Shown here one piece after another: positions 32,813 through 49,857 of a DNA stretch of 64,000 nt. Position numbers and translations under genes: made by a program. Below the pieces are notes generated by a model, which ran no database searches, was not told the DNA's origin, and saw only the letters and a list, made by a program, of their open reading frames with translations. The DNA is taken from the NCBI GenBank assembly GCA_022059125.1, contig JAEUWY010000005.1, forward strand, positions 1,550,001-1,614,000, read 5' to 3'. The stretch is from Corynespora cassiicola. Lineage: Eukaryota > Ascomycota > Dothideomycetes > Pleosporales > Corynesporascaceae. How positions within the stretch are numbered: position 1 is the first letter of the stretch; the number at the start of each line of letters is the position of its first letter.

Positions 32813-34242
32813 CTATAGTTTTCTATCCGCCAAAAATGACATAATTTCGTTCCATGCCCCTGTATTATTGGCAGAAAAGTTGATATTGTGGCCCACACCC
32901 TTAAGAAGATGCAACCGAAGGATCGCGTTCTGATACAGCATCCACATCGGCTCCTCAAAAACCCCAGGACAGTGTCCACCGCATACGATATAATCCTTCT
33001 CGCCGTTGATTACAAGTACGGGCTTCTTGAATCGCTCGGCGGACATGTTAATGACAGAGAAATATGTGAGCAGTTCGGTAATAGCGAAGGCCTCTTTCTC
33101 TTTTTCGATATGGTCGACAGCGGCGGGGTTGTACATGGGATGTCTGAAAAAGCTGGTAAATTGTTACCTCGGTCCAATCAAAAGTTTCTTTCTCCCTTCC
33201 CCTTCTTTTCTCTCTCAGGGGGGCTTACTTCACGACTTGATCGAAAATGCTGGACCATGTAATGTATCCAGAATCGTAGGTTCCAAAACGTAGATAGTCC
33301 TCGACATTAGCGATCCTTGGAACCAGGGATCCGATCGTATTGATGCTACTCAAGCTAGTAGCATTCATCCCAATCCCCGTGTGGATGACTGCGTCTGCCA
33401 GGTCAGGGTTTCCGGCAACAGCGGCATGATTGATATAAGAGCCGAAACCGAAGCCCAGTAAAACGATTTTGGATGGTTTGGGGTTATTACTTCCAGTCCA
33501 TGTCTCCCTCAAGGAGAAAACAAGTGACTCAAGAACAGCTATTCCAGTGTTGAGCTGAGCCTCGAAACCATTGATCCTGCAAATTAAGAGAATTCATTAG
33601 TGGTGTTCCTGACCAAAGTGAGAAGCTTCTCTGTGATTACTTACTTGGAAGATATGCCACATCCAAGTCGATCGTAGAAATACACACTGTATCCTCTCGC
33701 TAGCGCATACTGTACAAAGTTGTACTCGTCTGGCTTCCACTTGGAGCTCCAGTATTCTCTCGCTAGTCCTAAACCGTGTGTGGCAACAATGACAGTGTCT
33801 TTATGGGTAGTATTTGTGCCGTTAGGAATACAGTGGGTGGCAGCAATCTGGTATTTTCCGGCGAAGTCCTTCTCTTTTCCCAGGACACCATGCACGCCTC
33901 CGCTATCGCGGCTCATGATCTCTGTGACAAAATGTTCAAGGGCAAATGGGCCTTTGAATTGTGCAGGAATGAAGCTTCGCCCCCTGTACTTGAGGTCGAT
34001 TGGTACCATAAAAGAATTGCAATTGCCGTTGTTAGGGGTATATATGGGGTCCCTATTCGGAGTTAGTTAGATCTGCTGCATGCGAGTTCACAGAGAGCTC
34101 ACTGGGTAGGCATGTTATTGTCTATATCATCGGGCAGTTCTGTATAACGCTCCTGAGAAGCCATCTTGCCCATTGTCATGACGACTGCGCCCAACGTGCA
34201 CACGATCATCGAGAACATGGGCAAATTGTATCTTATCCCCAT
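32813..34242 (-). CDS. Membrane-anchored alpha/beta-hydrolase-fold protein lacking the nucleophile Ser
   Basis: Four exons, 34242-34103, 34052-33645, 33576-33229 and 33143-32813 (introns 50, 68 and 85 nt; each split in phase 2), give 408 residues. The first exon encodes a hydrophobic stretch at about residues 8-22, a signal peptide or anchor. The fold is clear from HGLGLAREYWSSKW (oxyanion region), YSVYFYDRLGCGIS, the strand before the elbow KIVLLGFGFGS, and the late strand VLVINGEKDYIVCGG with acid Asp and GVGHNINFSAN with the His. The elbow reads Gly224-Phe-Gly226-Phe-Gly228 where GxSxG is expected, so the catalytic Ser is Gly (GGT at 33447-33449). The enzyme may be catalytically dead or the gene may be decaying, but all four exons remain open. 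The substrate is unknown. Confidence 0.85.
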
Positions 34243-35828
34243 TTTGGGACGGCGTACGGAGATTCTGCGTTTGGGGTTCAGAGGTAAAGAGTGGTGGAGA
34301 AACCGACTAGGTGTTTGGTTTGAATTTTTGAAAATGGGAGGTGGTGTGAAGAATCTTTATAGCTTGTGGGTGAAATTATCCTCATGGACTGTAGCACACA
34401 AACAGGTGTTAGTCAACTGCCTAGGTTAACATTTTCAAAGACAGCGCCCCACAAAAGGACAAGTTCTGAATTTATTTTCCATATCAACCGTGAAAGCTAT
34501 GTTTTGAGTGCCAATATTGCCATCTCGTCATTCAAATTCGCGGTAGGGACTGGATAGCCTCAAATTTTATATAGCAAACACACCAGACTGGACCCATCAC
34601 TGCATCCTCCACAGAACATATATTATCAGTAAAAAAATATTCATCTAATTTCTGATGCTGAACATTGAAATCTTTATTTCCCCCATTGGCCACTTTTGAA
34701 ACAGCGGCATAAGCCCGGGACACAGCCTTTGGGCGCTACATCAGGCCCACGCAGTTCCATCCGCAGACACATTGACATTTTGGCTGTAGGACGAATGTAC
34801 CGAACAGAATTCAGGCGCACTGTCTTGAAAAGATAAGCCCCGCGCCCACAGACTTGTCTGTGTAACCGAACAAATGCTGCCTGGCCATGGCATTCTATTT
34901 GAAGCAAAAACCTCCGGGCCAAAAGTCACGACACTGCGCGAGGTACACAAGGTGCAATCAAGCTCAATCTCGCCCCGCGCGCTAGGCGATCTATGGAGAT
35001 CAAGCCATGACATGCATACCCCCGTCAGCCTCAACACCTGCAAGTGTTCCCGCCCCATGCATTGCGTCATTCCAAGATTGCCAAACCCGGAGCAGCATGT
35101 GAACCTTGGCGGGCATCAACACGGAGCGCTTCCCGGTGAACGCGTCAAAGTTGGACCCCGCAACCCCTCGGGGCCAGGCCCTTGCAAAGGCGCGCCAAAC
35201 CCGAAGACTTTTTTCATTGAACTGGAGGCTCAGGTGCGCGCAACAAAAAATCGTAACTTTAATTGTACCCTACACTTCATACTACCAGGGATATGGTGCA
35301 CTCATAGATGGAGAAAGACGAGAGCCAGCCGGGAAGAAAAGGACATCATCGTATACCCGCCCACCATGCATGCATGCACACACTCACTTCCACAGTCACA
35401 TCCCTTGTGAGGGGAAAAAACAGAAGAGTAAGTGCAAAGAAACCCAACAAAGCGACACCAATCTCCCAGTGTGGTTTGTTTTCTGCTTTCCATATGTTGC
35501 TGGAATGGACGAAAGAGAGCCGCCGAGGATGCTATATTTTCCCACCCTTTTGTATTTCCCATAAAGAAACCGACCACAAAGCAATTCTGCGAGGGCATCC
35601 GTGACTCCCTGCATACGCAGAGCAGCGATTAAGAGAAGACAATAGGCCAAGTAGCCACCAAAGAAAAAAGAAGAATAATGATACAACTGGAAAAGTGGAC
35701 CTCGAAACGGGGACTGTACGATTCGAAATAGTAGAAAGGTGCGACCAAGGTAGAGAATAGTCGGGCAGAAATGGCGTTCTCGACTAAATTGGTGACGACG
35801 CCGTCACCCAATGAGCAGACATGACCTC
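34243..35828. other. 1.6-kb intergenic region
   Basis: Spacer between the hydrolase start and the stop of the Zn2Cys6 gene. Overlapping open frames at 34874-35410 (+) and 35106-35604 (+) are mutually exclusive, without domains or coding character. I see nothing else. Confidence 0.5.
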
Positions 35829-38800
35829 TTAGCTATACTTGTTTTGAAGGCTCGAGTTCATCGTATAGTCGGTAGGAACCATACCAATGTGCGGCGGGTA
35901 GGTAGGCTGGTTGTATATTTGATTATAATACGCGAAATTCATCTGGTCTGATTGCCGCGCGGCGATTTCAGCACAAGTTTGGAAGTCGTTTGCTTGGGCC
36001 CAATTCATATAATCCATGTAGTCGAAGCGGACCTGTTGATTTTCTTGTAACATCGAGGCTCTTTGACTCTGACCATAGTTTGACGGTGGCGCAGCTGGTG
36101 GGTTGGGATTGCCGTAGTTCATCGGGGGGGTATACTGTGCGGCCATCGGAGCTATCGGCCTCACCATTGAATTGTCCATTCCAGCGAAGTGTGGTGAGTA
36201 TTGGGTGCTATTTGTTGTTGGCGTGTAAGCAGGCGGCGACATTTGGTTGGCATGAGAGTTGCTATCCTCATGGGGTGTATTATAGTAACTGGGATGGCCG
36301 TTGATTGGCCTAGGTGTTCCGTTTTCGGAAGGCGTTCTTCCTGAATTCAGGGTTGTCCATTTGGTCTGGTTTGTAGGCTGTACGTCCTCCATACGTTCTT
36401 CAGTCACAGATGGACTGCCAGAGTCACTTGTGTGTTGAGGGTCTCGCAGAGGAGGTGGTCGCGCAGTATCTCTAGTCGAAGCTTTTCCATGACGTGTTTG
36501 ATCACGAATATCGCCAAATTCTTTGAGCTTGCTCTCAAAGTGTTTCTTGTAGTCTGAGAGGCCCCGCCCACTCTCGGTGCTACCACCGCTGCGGTTACTA
36601 TCTGGCGAGCTAACCATTTCGTTGTAGTCTCGGTACTTGGTCTCAAGGTACTGGTATAGGAGGTCTATGGTCTTGAGCTGGTCTTGAGCCATCTTCGATC
36701 GGATGCTCATGTGTTTCAACATAGCGAATGCTCGCTCGCGTTCGTGCTCCAAGTAGGACCGGTCGCTCTTGTTGCACAGATACTGGCCCTGGTCCATCTG
36801 CGGAAAGTATTGAACATATAAAACTAGAAGAGGTTAGCCTCCACATACCACATGAAGCAGGAGGGTTACCCACCACAGACCAGCACATGATATACAGCAA
36901 ACACGGTAACTGGCGTCTCGACAAGAACTCCGCCTTCTTGGCATGTGTGCAGCAAATCGTGAAATTCTTTGGCAGCTTTGAAGCATTCTTGCGCCCGAAT
37001 GTCCCAATAATCCTCCCCTCCCTTATTAGTGGGTGGAACAATGCCCTCAAACGTGGGTGCATCAGTAGGGCCGGAAGGCTTCTTGCATTCGAAAGGGAGA
37101 AAAGGCATGTACTCTCGATGCAAGGCAATGCTGCATAGGGTAAAGATGGCGTGCAGTTGTACGTAATTCCTAGATGTTCGGAGGCGAATGTGTGCCTCTG
37201 TTCTTGACGGGCTTAAGCGCAGGTCGCTTGGAATAAGCTTTTTCATTTCAGTAAGTTTGTCTTCGTATTTCTTGAAGGTGGAATCGTCGTCCCATGGCGG
37301 CCTGTCCTTCTCAAGCCTAGAGTGCGTTAGTATGATGCTTTTTGTCCGATTACAGCGTCACGTACCGCCTGCCACCGAGGCATGACCAGTTTCTGAGTAT
37401 GTCCCCGAAAAGCTCGAGAGCGCGGATAAATCGAGCTAGCGTGTCCTCTTCGCTTCCATATTCAAATTTCATGTCGTCGTCATCGCTAAAACCGTCATCA
37501 GTACCCTGTCTTTGTTGCCTTTCCCGGATTTTCTCGAGCTCTGCCTTTCGTTGAAGGAATTGTGTAGAGGATTCCTGAAGCATCGCCGTCTTCACATTCT
37601 GGCCAAAGCTGAACGAACGCTCGCTACAAGGCAGTTGAGTACGGATTTCAGAAAGGTGCAACATCTGGCCGCGATACTTGCCACAGCTCAAGTAACGGTC
37701 CATGATGAAGCAGCTCCAAAAGGTCCGGCGTCGAATCTCGAGAGAGATGAATTTGTCTTCCTTGGATTCGTAGATTGGCTCTTCTGACTGTACTGTCTGT
37801 TCGCAGGCGTCGCGCAGGTCATCTAGATCGGGCTCGATGTGGAGTCCCTGGGCTCTAGCCAAGCAGATTGCACTCGTGATGGTCTGGTATGCTCGCAGAC
37901 CCTGGTTCATGCGCCATTCGTAATACCCTAACATCAAAAGCGCCTGTGTTCTCTGTAAAGAGGCTCGAGACGTTGGTTCATTCAATCTTCTCAGTGCCTC
38001 GTTTGCATAAAACTCAGATGCCACAGTAGGGTCACCCCCGCGTGGTGGCCCATCCTGTACCTGGATCAGTGGCGAATGGTGGTGCACAAGCTTTTCATGG
38101 AAGGGTGAGGTCAGAGCAAGGAATGCGATGAGGAAAGGGTCCTCTGATGGCTCGACGGGTGGCGGGGATTGCTCGATGGCTCCCTGGGCGGAGTGCGGCT
38201 GTGCTTTGGTCTGCTTGAACAACTTGAGGAACCGAGTGGCATGCAAGAAAGGTAGTTCGGTAGCAAAGTGTTGATCAAATATCTCGGCCTGTTCTGGAGT
38301 GAGCAAGGAGATGGAGGGAGCAATGTGGGTAGGCTAGCTCACCAGCTCGGCCCAAACCTGCTGGGTCAGGACACGGGGGTCGTATGCATCAATGGCTGCG
38401 CCCGGGCTTCCTTTGGAGTGATACGGGACGTTGGAGGTAGGAGCAATGGTCCTCTTGCGCTTCTTCTGTGGCGTCTGTTATACCTCGTCAGTGCGCTGCT
38501 ATACCTGGACGAGCATGTGGGATGCGGGCACGACGTTCGCAAAGGTAGGACACGGATTCACGAGTAGGGAAAGGGTGGAGAGGGCGAAGAATCTACTACT
38601 CACGTCTCCATTCGTTCGGTCGCCGGGGGCAATCAGGTTGGCGGTCAAGCTCTCGCGGCGCGGGGTACTGACAGAGGTGCCGGCAACGGGATAGGTGCAC
38701 TCTCTGCCCTGGCCGTGGCAGGCCTTGCACTGGGAGCCAACGCCCTGGTTCTCGCACTTGATCTTGCTGCGGCGGCATCTGGTGCAGGCGATGGAGGACC

Positions 38801-39482
38801 TCATACGATGGCCGCCCTCGCCGCCGCGACGGCGCGTGTCGCTATCGGCGGGCTGAGCAGCGCCCACAGGCACGGTCCCGGGAGCAGCTACATGTCGCGG
38901 GGTGGCCTGCGGCGACGCCTGTACCGTGGAAGGAGAGGCCTGGGCGGTCAGAGAGGGCGAGGTGTGGGTAGTCGGGGAGGCCAGGCTTGGGTGGACCGGC
39001 AATGCAGGCTGCCGCACTGGCGGAGCTTGCTCGGGCAGAGGTGCCGGACCGGCAGCGGAGGGCGTTGAGGAATTAATTTTGGCGGTGTTTGCAGCGGACA
39101 CGCTGTCGACAGAGGCTCGGTCGGGGGCAGCGGCGCAGGCGACACGGCGGGCTGCTGGAGGCTGCTGGGGCTGCGGGCTGCTGGCTGCTGGCAGTTGGCG
39201 ACGATGCCGAGGGCGCAGGCAGCTTGGTCGGTCGGCGGGCAGCGTTTCGCTCAGGTGGGCGGCACGCGCGCGGGGCGTCTGGCCTGGAAACACTCGGGAC
39301 GGCAGGCCAGCGACCAGACACAGTACACGGGGCAGGCGAGGGCGCTCTGAGGGGTGCGGCGCGAGGCTGCTGCGGTCGTCTGGCGGGCGTCCACGGTGCG
39401 GTTGGTGATGTTTGTGTTCAGGTTGCGGGCGGGCTGCGAGCGGGCTGCAGGACGGAGCTGGAACGACACGAATTGTCGCCAT
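35829..39482 (-). CDS. Zn2Cys6 fungal transcription factor
   Basis: Five exons, 39482-38604, 38474-38343, 38288-37366, 37316-36874 and 36823-35829, give 1123 residues. Introns are 129, 54, 49 and 50 nt, and the frame closes at every junction. The binuclear zinc cluster is at residues 233-262 with spacing C-x2-C-x6-C-x8-C-x2-C-x6-C and a basic loop (RRSKIKC). It is preceded by a Pro/Ser/Thr-rich tail and followed by a KKRKR basic patch. The fungal regulatory middle-homology region follows (FATELPFLHATRF ... YYEWRMNQGLRAYQTITSAICLARAQGLH ... FWSCFIMDRYLSCGKYRG). The C-terminus is Gln/Asn/Pro/Tyr-rich, as in activation domains. Targets are unknown. The start is the weakest point: 39482 is the first in-frame ATG, but Met227, just before the cluster, or a start in another exon is possible. 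Confidence 0.85.
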
Positions 39483-40481
39483 CGGGACTGAGCCATCAAA
39501 ATACCCGCGCCCCGAGAACGATGCTCGGGAGTCGGCTCTGCGTGCCTGCACCCTTGCGTGCCGCTCGCTCTGGCCAAGCGCAGCCCGCCCCACGCCTCCT
39601 CGACTGCACGAGATGATATATCACCGCGTCTGCCTCCTGGCCTGCGGCCCTGCCTCGACACGGCCCTCGCTGCACCCGCTGCCCTCGCCCTCACCGCGCC
39701 CGCCGCCCTGCCCCCGGCCCTGGTGTCGCACCTCGCGAAGCCTGCACCGCCGTGCGCCCTCTTCGTCATCACCGTGATGCCGCTGGCCGCCCGCCGCGGC
39801 CGCTCACATGGCCTCCAAACCACCGCTCCAAGAGGACCCTTCCCTCCCAGCGCCCCAGGCGGCGTGCGGCCCGGCCTTGGTTCTAGTCCCTGGTCTGTGT
39901 CGCCGCAGCTTCTGATGCTCCGCTGATGCCCCGGCTATCCCTGACCGTTCGACGCCCTCCCTCTGGCCGCTGGGCTGTCGGTTTTCCTGCGCTGCCCGCG
40001 AGATTGGACCTGTCGCTTTCTGGCGGTTCAGCCGGCGGAGCCGGAATGCGGCAGCGCAGCCGCCTTTGGCCAACCACACGCCATGCGTCGCCAGGCCCCT
40101 GCCAAAAAGCCCGTTTCGAATCGGTTACAGCCCTGGTGCTCGGCAGAGCCCCGCCGTGGCGGTTCTCGAGAGAAACACGGCCAGCAGCGCCCAACATCAA
40201 GCCACCCTGAGCCCGGAGATATGCCTTCTAGGGGTCGTGACCTTGGGGTCTTGGCATGGTTCCTGTATTCGGGTAGCACGGCTACAGAGGCTAGTGGCCA
40301 AGCCACAAGTTCAGGGCCGGCCAGGAGAGGATCAGCCGCTCGCGCCGGACCATGTCCAAACGAACCTCGGATCGCGACACGCTCTCAATCTGCGGCTCCG
40401 CGCCCTTGTCTTTGAGCGTGCCACCTCGGGTCGACAGCTTCCATCGAGAGCGGTGGCAGCAAGCAGCAGAAGCAGAAGCAG

Positions 40482-40514
<33 letters not shown>

Positions 40515-43073
40515 CACCAGCAACAGCCGCGTGATCCTCATCAGTGCTCGTAGATAGCTAGCCGCGTCTCCCATCCGGCAACGGGCCGGGATGGAACCTT
40601 GCGCACTCCTAGCACCATCAAAGCTTCTAGATTTGTAAATTCGGCAAATATTGAGCTGCCGACGGTACCATTTCGGGTGCCGATGACGGGATGCCCTGAC
40701 CTTATTTCCGCAATGAGAAGAGTCGGCCCTCTTGTCTCTGACATCATTGTGGGCTGAATGATCGCTCTCAGGGCACGCTTCATTTCGACCGCGGACTGCG
40801 TCTGCATAACATTGCTGACAACCTCTAGTCACAGACGAGAGAGCTGCGGTTCCGCACTAGGGAAAGCAGCGTTTGTCCCCAGCACGGCTCACGCGTCGAT
40901 AGTTTCGGCTTCATTGCAGGAAACAGTGGCCTCGATGCTGGCATCGCTCGGGTGCGGACATGACTTCCTCTAGCGATGCCCCATGGCCAGACTTCCAAAT
41001 TTCCCACCTTTCCCACTGCGCACCTTTGCTAGATGCTGATTCGGCCAACTCGTCGAGCGCCTGTCCTGATTTCTGATACGGGACTTGTGGCAGAGACCTG
41101 GGCATCCCAAAGCATCAAAAAGCACACATGAACTAGACTGCACTTGGTTGTTTTTGCGCCGCCATGGACCACAGTTACCGCACCATGTCTTTCCTGGAAA
41201 GAGGCCCAATCTCCACGAGGGCGATGCTCGGGCGTCACAAGGAAAAGGTAGGGCTACGTAGGGCTATGGTGCATGGACTTTTTCCGAGTACCTGGTGGGG
41301 AGGGCATCACGCAGGTGGATTAGGTACGGAAAAGGGCACTCGGCTCGGCCACTTCTATTTTACCGTACGATTGGCTGGGCTGACTCCTTTTCGCACAACC
41401 GATTGCGGCGGGCACAAGAAGCCAAAGGGCTCGCAAGGGTTCGCAGGTTCGCAGCCCAGTTGGGTACGCAGCCGTGGTAGGGTTGGTCCATTTAAGGTTT
41501 TTGACTAGTGCGGCCGTGAATGGCAAGAAGCAATGCCACGTGCGACCCACGCCGGCCGTGGTAAACGGCAGAAGGGTTGCAATTGTACCTACAGTTCTAC
41601 ACGACTCCATATTCATGTTCCATGCCAGATGTGCCTTTCGAGCCTTCTGGATCGTTTGCAAGTGGGGATGCATGGATCCACGATTCTTCGGGCGCTACCA
41701 CAGGAGGGGACGGTTCCCCCCAGGCCGATCATGGGACAGAGTCAGAAGGAGCCATCTACTCTGGATATCCAGGTCGAAGAGACAGGCTACGAGAGCACCG
41801 GACATGTCTGTAGTCTGCATACATGGCCTAGTCTAGAACCCACTGGGCTCTGCGGCATTTCACTCTCTGGCTTGGAGGCCGCGCCTTGGTTGGGAAGCAG
41901 GGCCGGTCTCGTTGTCGTAGGCTGCCGTCTTCCACAAGATCGGAATGCCATGGCGAGATAAGACAGTCTCAAACAGAGTCTAGCTGCATTTCGCCGGTGC
42001 AAAGGGCCTTGCTTGTGAGGAGACAAGAGGGCAATGGAACGGCAGCGAAGGTGGAGGAGCTGGCGGCGGCGCCTGCAGTCTCATTGGGACGATCCATGCG
42101 CTGTCTACCCGCCCTCCCGCTGTCGATGGGCTTAGAGGTTGGCAATGACGAATGCCTCGGGCATGACTATGCGCGCCCGCAACGGTCATGCAGTGCAACT
42201 CGCAGTTTCAAGCCCGGGAGCATTGCAAGACACGGTGCCACGGACGGGGAGGGCGCCGTGGAGGCAGCGGATCGACGATTGCCGCTGCTGCAGCGGCGGC
42301 GCAGGCACGGAACAGGCGCGCGGGGAGGGAGAGACGGGGGCAGACAGACACAGACTTACAGGCAGACGGAGAGGCACAAGGTTGCGGAAGGGCGGCGAGC
42401 GGCGGGCGACACAGTTTGATGCGCCACAGGCTGCAGTGCAGGCCGGCGCCGGGCCTTGTGCGTACATATGCTTGTTGTGTGTTTTGCTGCCCAGCTTTTG
42501 CGCGGCCCCGCCTAATGCTTCACCCCACTACACCTCCATACTATTCCCTCCCACGACCGCCCCCCCCAGCGCGCCGCCATTGCTGCTCGCTGCTTGCTGC
42601 TTGCTGCACCCTCCACGAGCGCCCATCGTCGCCTCCTCGCCCCCCTCCATCCGCACCATCTCGCCCGGCCGCCTGCTGCCACAGGCGCCCGAGCCTCTTC
42701 AGCTGCTGCCCGCCACTGCACGAATCAGGGGATTGCGGGGCGGCTCAGCCACGCGCTCCTGTGCAGAGCTAAACTCTCAGTCAACCCACCGGGGCTCCTT
42801 TGACGACATCACGCCTTTGCCCTCCGCTGACAGCCGTCATTGCTACTAGCCATCCACGCAGGACCCCACGCGGTCCGTTGTGTATTCTTCCCCTCCCCTC
42901 TCTCTCTGCGCCCCGCGGCCCAGGATCCCGCTGTCGCACGACCCGTGGCCCGCTTGGGCGTCGACGCCATCCACGACGCTGCCTGCGTTCGCCAGCCCAC
43001 GACCTCGCCGCCCCCATCGGCGAAGAGACGCTGCACCCGCCTTTCTTCGCCGGACGCGTAGCCCACCGCCACC
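39483..43073. promoter_or_regulatory. 3.6-kb divergent spacer between the Zn2Cys6 gene and PKC1
   Basis: No supportable coding gene. The flanks are C/T- and CG-rich leader-like sequence, notably a pyrimidine-rich stretch at about 42.5-43.07 kb directly before the PKC1 ATG. Overlapping frames such as 42139-42849 (+), 39251-39823 (-) and 40332-40832 (-) are low-complexity and occur in several frames at once. A long PKC1 5' leader or regulatory region is likely. Confidence 0.45.
40460..40513. repeat. AGC/AGA trinucleotide repeat
   Basis: Imperfect then perfect AGC repeat in non-coding DNA. It is read as poly-Ala, poly-Ser or poly-Leu in different spurious frames. Confidence 0.85.
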
Positions 43074-47028
<3,955 letters not shown>

Positions 47029-49857
47029 GGATCTTCTCCTCCGGATACCCTGGGATTTCAAGCGTTTGATTTGAGTTCTTGTGCGAGCTTCATAGGTTAC
47101 AATTCGGTCGCGTGGGGGCTACGTGCATCCTTAAGCAAAGGTATGATGCAATGGCTGTGGCATTGAGAATATTGCACAATCCCTCTCAATATCACCACCG
47201 CCTACTGCGCGCGTTTCCTTGGTCTTTCTTTCTTCACTTCAAAAGACATCCGTTGTAATTCTGATCCTACCTACGTGCTGGCAGTCGTCGCTGTTTGTCG
47301 TCGTCCTTTTCGTAGTGTTGGCAGGGGCTGGTTGCTTAGAGTAAAGGGTGGCCGTGGCCTGGTCTGGTCTGGTCTGGATGATGGGTACGCCAGTGTTAGT
47401 GTCTTGGGAAATCGGCAGGCATTTATGAGTCTGCATACAAAGTCAAGGCTGGCCGTTTTCGTGAACGGATGGGGACAAGGCTTTCTAATCTTGAGACTTT
47501 CGAGGCTGAGGCGATTCTGGGCTTGGGCATAGATGAAATAAATGTTCACCTTTGAGTTGATTGGTAACCTGCATGTTTGGTTGTGATTTTGGTACATTGT
47601 TATCTTGAAGTAATGAACGTGCTGCTTTTGACCTAAGCGTTTTGTTGCTGCTACGATCTAGTGAAGATGTCAAGAGTATCTAGTTAGACATTTCTTACCC
47701 GTTTCCACGGAGCTATATAGTTGGCTGCATACCTACGTCTTGTCTGTATAAGAAATTCTAAATTGGAGTCGAAATGCTGACTAGGCTATTGATTATAGTG
47801 TTCCTGAACTCGCTTGTATTTTGCAATCATCAACTGTTCTTGTTCCATAGCGCCTGTCGTAAGTGGTGGTAGCATCTTTCAAGATTCTAAGGTAGGCTTG
47901 GCAAAATTGCTAACACAACATGACGATTTCACCTCCAAATCAACATCCCCCACCGTGATCGGGGGTTCCACGACAGAATCCCGGAGGAGGATCAAGACCC
48001 GGGATGGTTAATCGAGAAGAAGCGAGTTCCCTGGGAAGCTTCTAAGCCTCTGCCCTATTCCCCTCTCCTCTAAAGTAACTTAAAAACTGCAGTGAACGCA
48101 AACTCGGCGTTTGAGTGCGCAATTGGGTGTTGATTTTATTTTATTTTTTACATATTTCCAGCTATGAGACTATCAATTGCTTCATCTTATTGTCGAACTG
48201 CATACATTATACTAACGCATGATGTATGATGCGATATTAACAACCGTCGTTACCACAACAACGCTTTGCCGCCGCTTGTCTCTCTCGACCACATGATATC
48301 CCATACCAAAATCACGCTACCTATTTCTTTTCTTTTACTGCTTGGTCATGTTCTATCAATTCATCATCTTTCATTGATACTGGCCTACTAACAACTTCTT
48401 TGCCACTCTGGTCAACATTTACCGCCTCGCTTCCTTCAATCTCCATATGATCATTCAGGCTTCGCGGCCCCAAAGCTACCGACATCTACCAATTACAATT
48501 CAAGACCAGCATCCAACAATCGACCGACCAAATCGAACACAGATCTAAACATAGACTGTGGGCACCCGATACAAACCTTGTGTTTGTGGGCGATACATGT
48601 TTGCGGACATGCCAACGGTGACCTCGAAGCGGATTGAACGTCGAGGATCGAGGAACAGGGCGGGTACCAGGCCTTGGATCCCCTTTTCGGTTTTGTATAA
48701 CCAGGATCAGAATAGAAGCATAGATGGAGATTGCAGCTCTTGCGCACCCGGTTAGACTCCGTGGATGTCATTGGCACGAGATGCAACGAAGCGCGCAGTA
48801 GGTCTCACTAGTCTGGTTTGACACCGTGACGGGATCACATGGGAAGTCGTTGGTGGCTAGCAATATTTGAAAGAACCTCTTGCTTTGTGGCTACCTGGCC
48901 TGCTGGTGTTGAGGGTGCGCGTTGGATGCGTGAGCTGCAGGGCCGCTTACCTTCGCCACTGCCAGCAAGCTGGTGGTAAGCAACTCTACAGACGTATGCA
49001 TTCTCTGGATACGTGAGCTGGGGATACCTCTTGCCTCTCATCATTGGAAGGCTACAGGGCCTTGGTGGGCCATGGATACGATTGAGGGCCGAAGCATGCT
49101 CAAGGTTCTGGTGAACTAGAGTATTGGTTTTGGTCACGAGCGCAAAAAAAAAAAAAGGCTCAATGGTCCGGATGGTCACGGTCTTGGTGGACATGTACAT
49201 GGATATAGGCACGGACTGAGCATGGCTATGGTTGTGAGCGAAAAGAAGCTCTGCATTATGGATCGATATGGATACAGATGATGATGGTTATTGATATGGT
49301 GATGGGCCAAAAGAAGCTCGAATGCATGTTGGGGATGCATTTCTTGGAAGGTTTCCGGTGGAGTCTCATGATATTGCGACAAGATCGTTTCAACCTTCAT
49401 GGCATATGTACCACGATGAAAAGAATTGCACTCTCTTCAGATAGTATACCGCGGCAAAGAGTCGCAAGAATAATTATAAAAATCAAACATCTATACTACA
49501 TTTAATGTCTTCTGCTGGCAAGTCGGTGTTTAGTATGTTGATACTTGGGCATTTTCGATGTTGTTTTTCGTCAAGGACGATGGAACATATATAAGAACGT
49601 AGTGATTCTAGCAACAAAACTCTATTGAGAATACGCAGCAAGCTAGCTATTTGAATCTTTACGTCTGGGATAAGTCTGTGACTAATGACTGCGAATCTTC
49701 ATGGATTGGTCAACACTGCAATGCCTCTTCCCCCATCTCCAACCATGCTTCACGCCACTCCCCATCAACACCATAATGAAACAATTCTCAAGTAAATCTA
49801 TTTGAGTACCATGTGCCATGAATTCATACCCATTGTCATCAGCTGGAGTAGGGATTT
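47029..49857. other. 2.8-kb convergent spacer
   Basis: This region lies between the convergent PKC1 and THR4 stops. It becomes A/T-richer from about 47.5 kb. No frame has a domain, consistent splice sites or a family N-terminus. I see nothing functional beyond presumed 3' untranslated regions. Confidence 0.5.

Noticed and set aside
34874..35410. 178-codon ATG frame in the spacer after the hydrolase gene
   Set aside because: Length is within chance for a window this size; no domain and no biased codon use.
40460..40513. Possible coding poly-Ala or poly-Ser tract
   Set aside because: Every frame across it is open only because of the trinucleotide repeat; no flanking coding sequence.
42139..42849. 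236-codon frame before PKC1
   Set aside because: Low-complexity Arg/Gly/Pro-rich translation of leader-like DNA, with competing frames at the same place.
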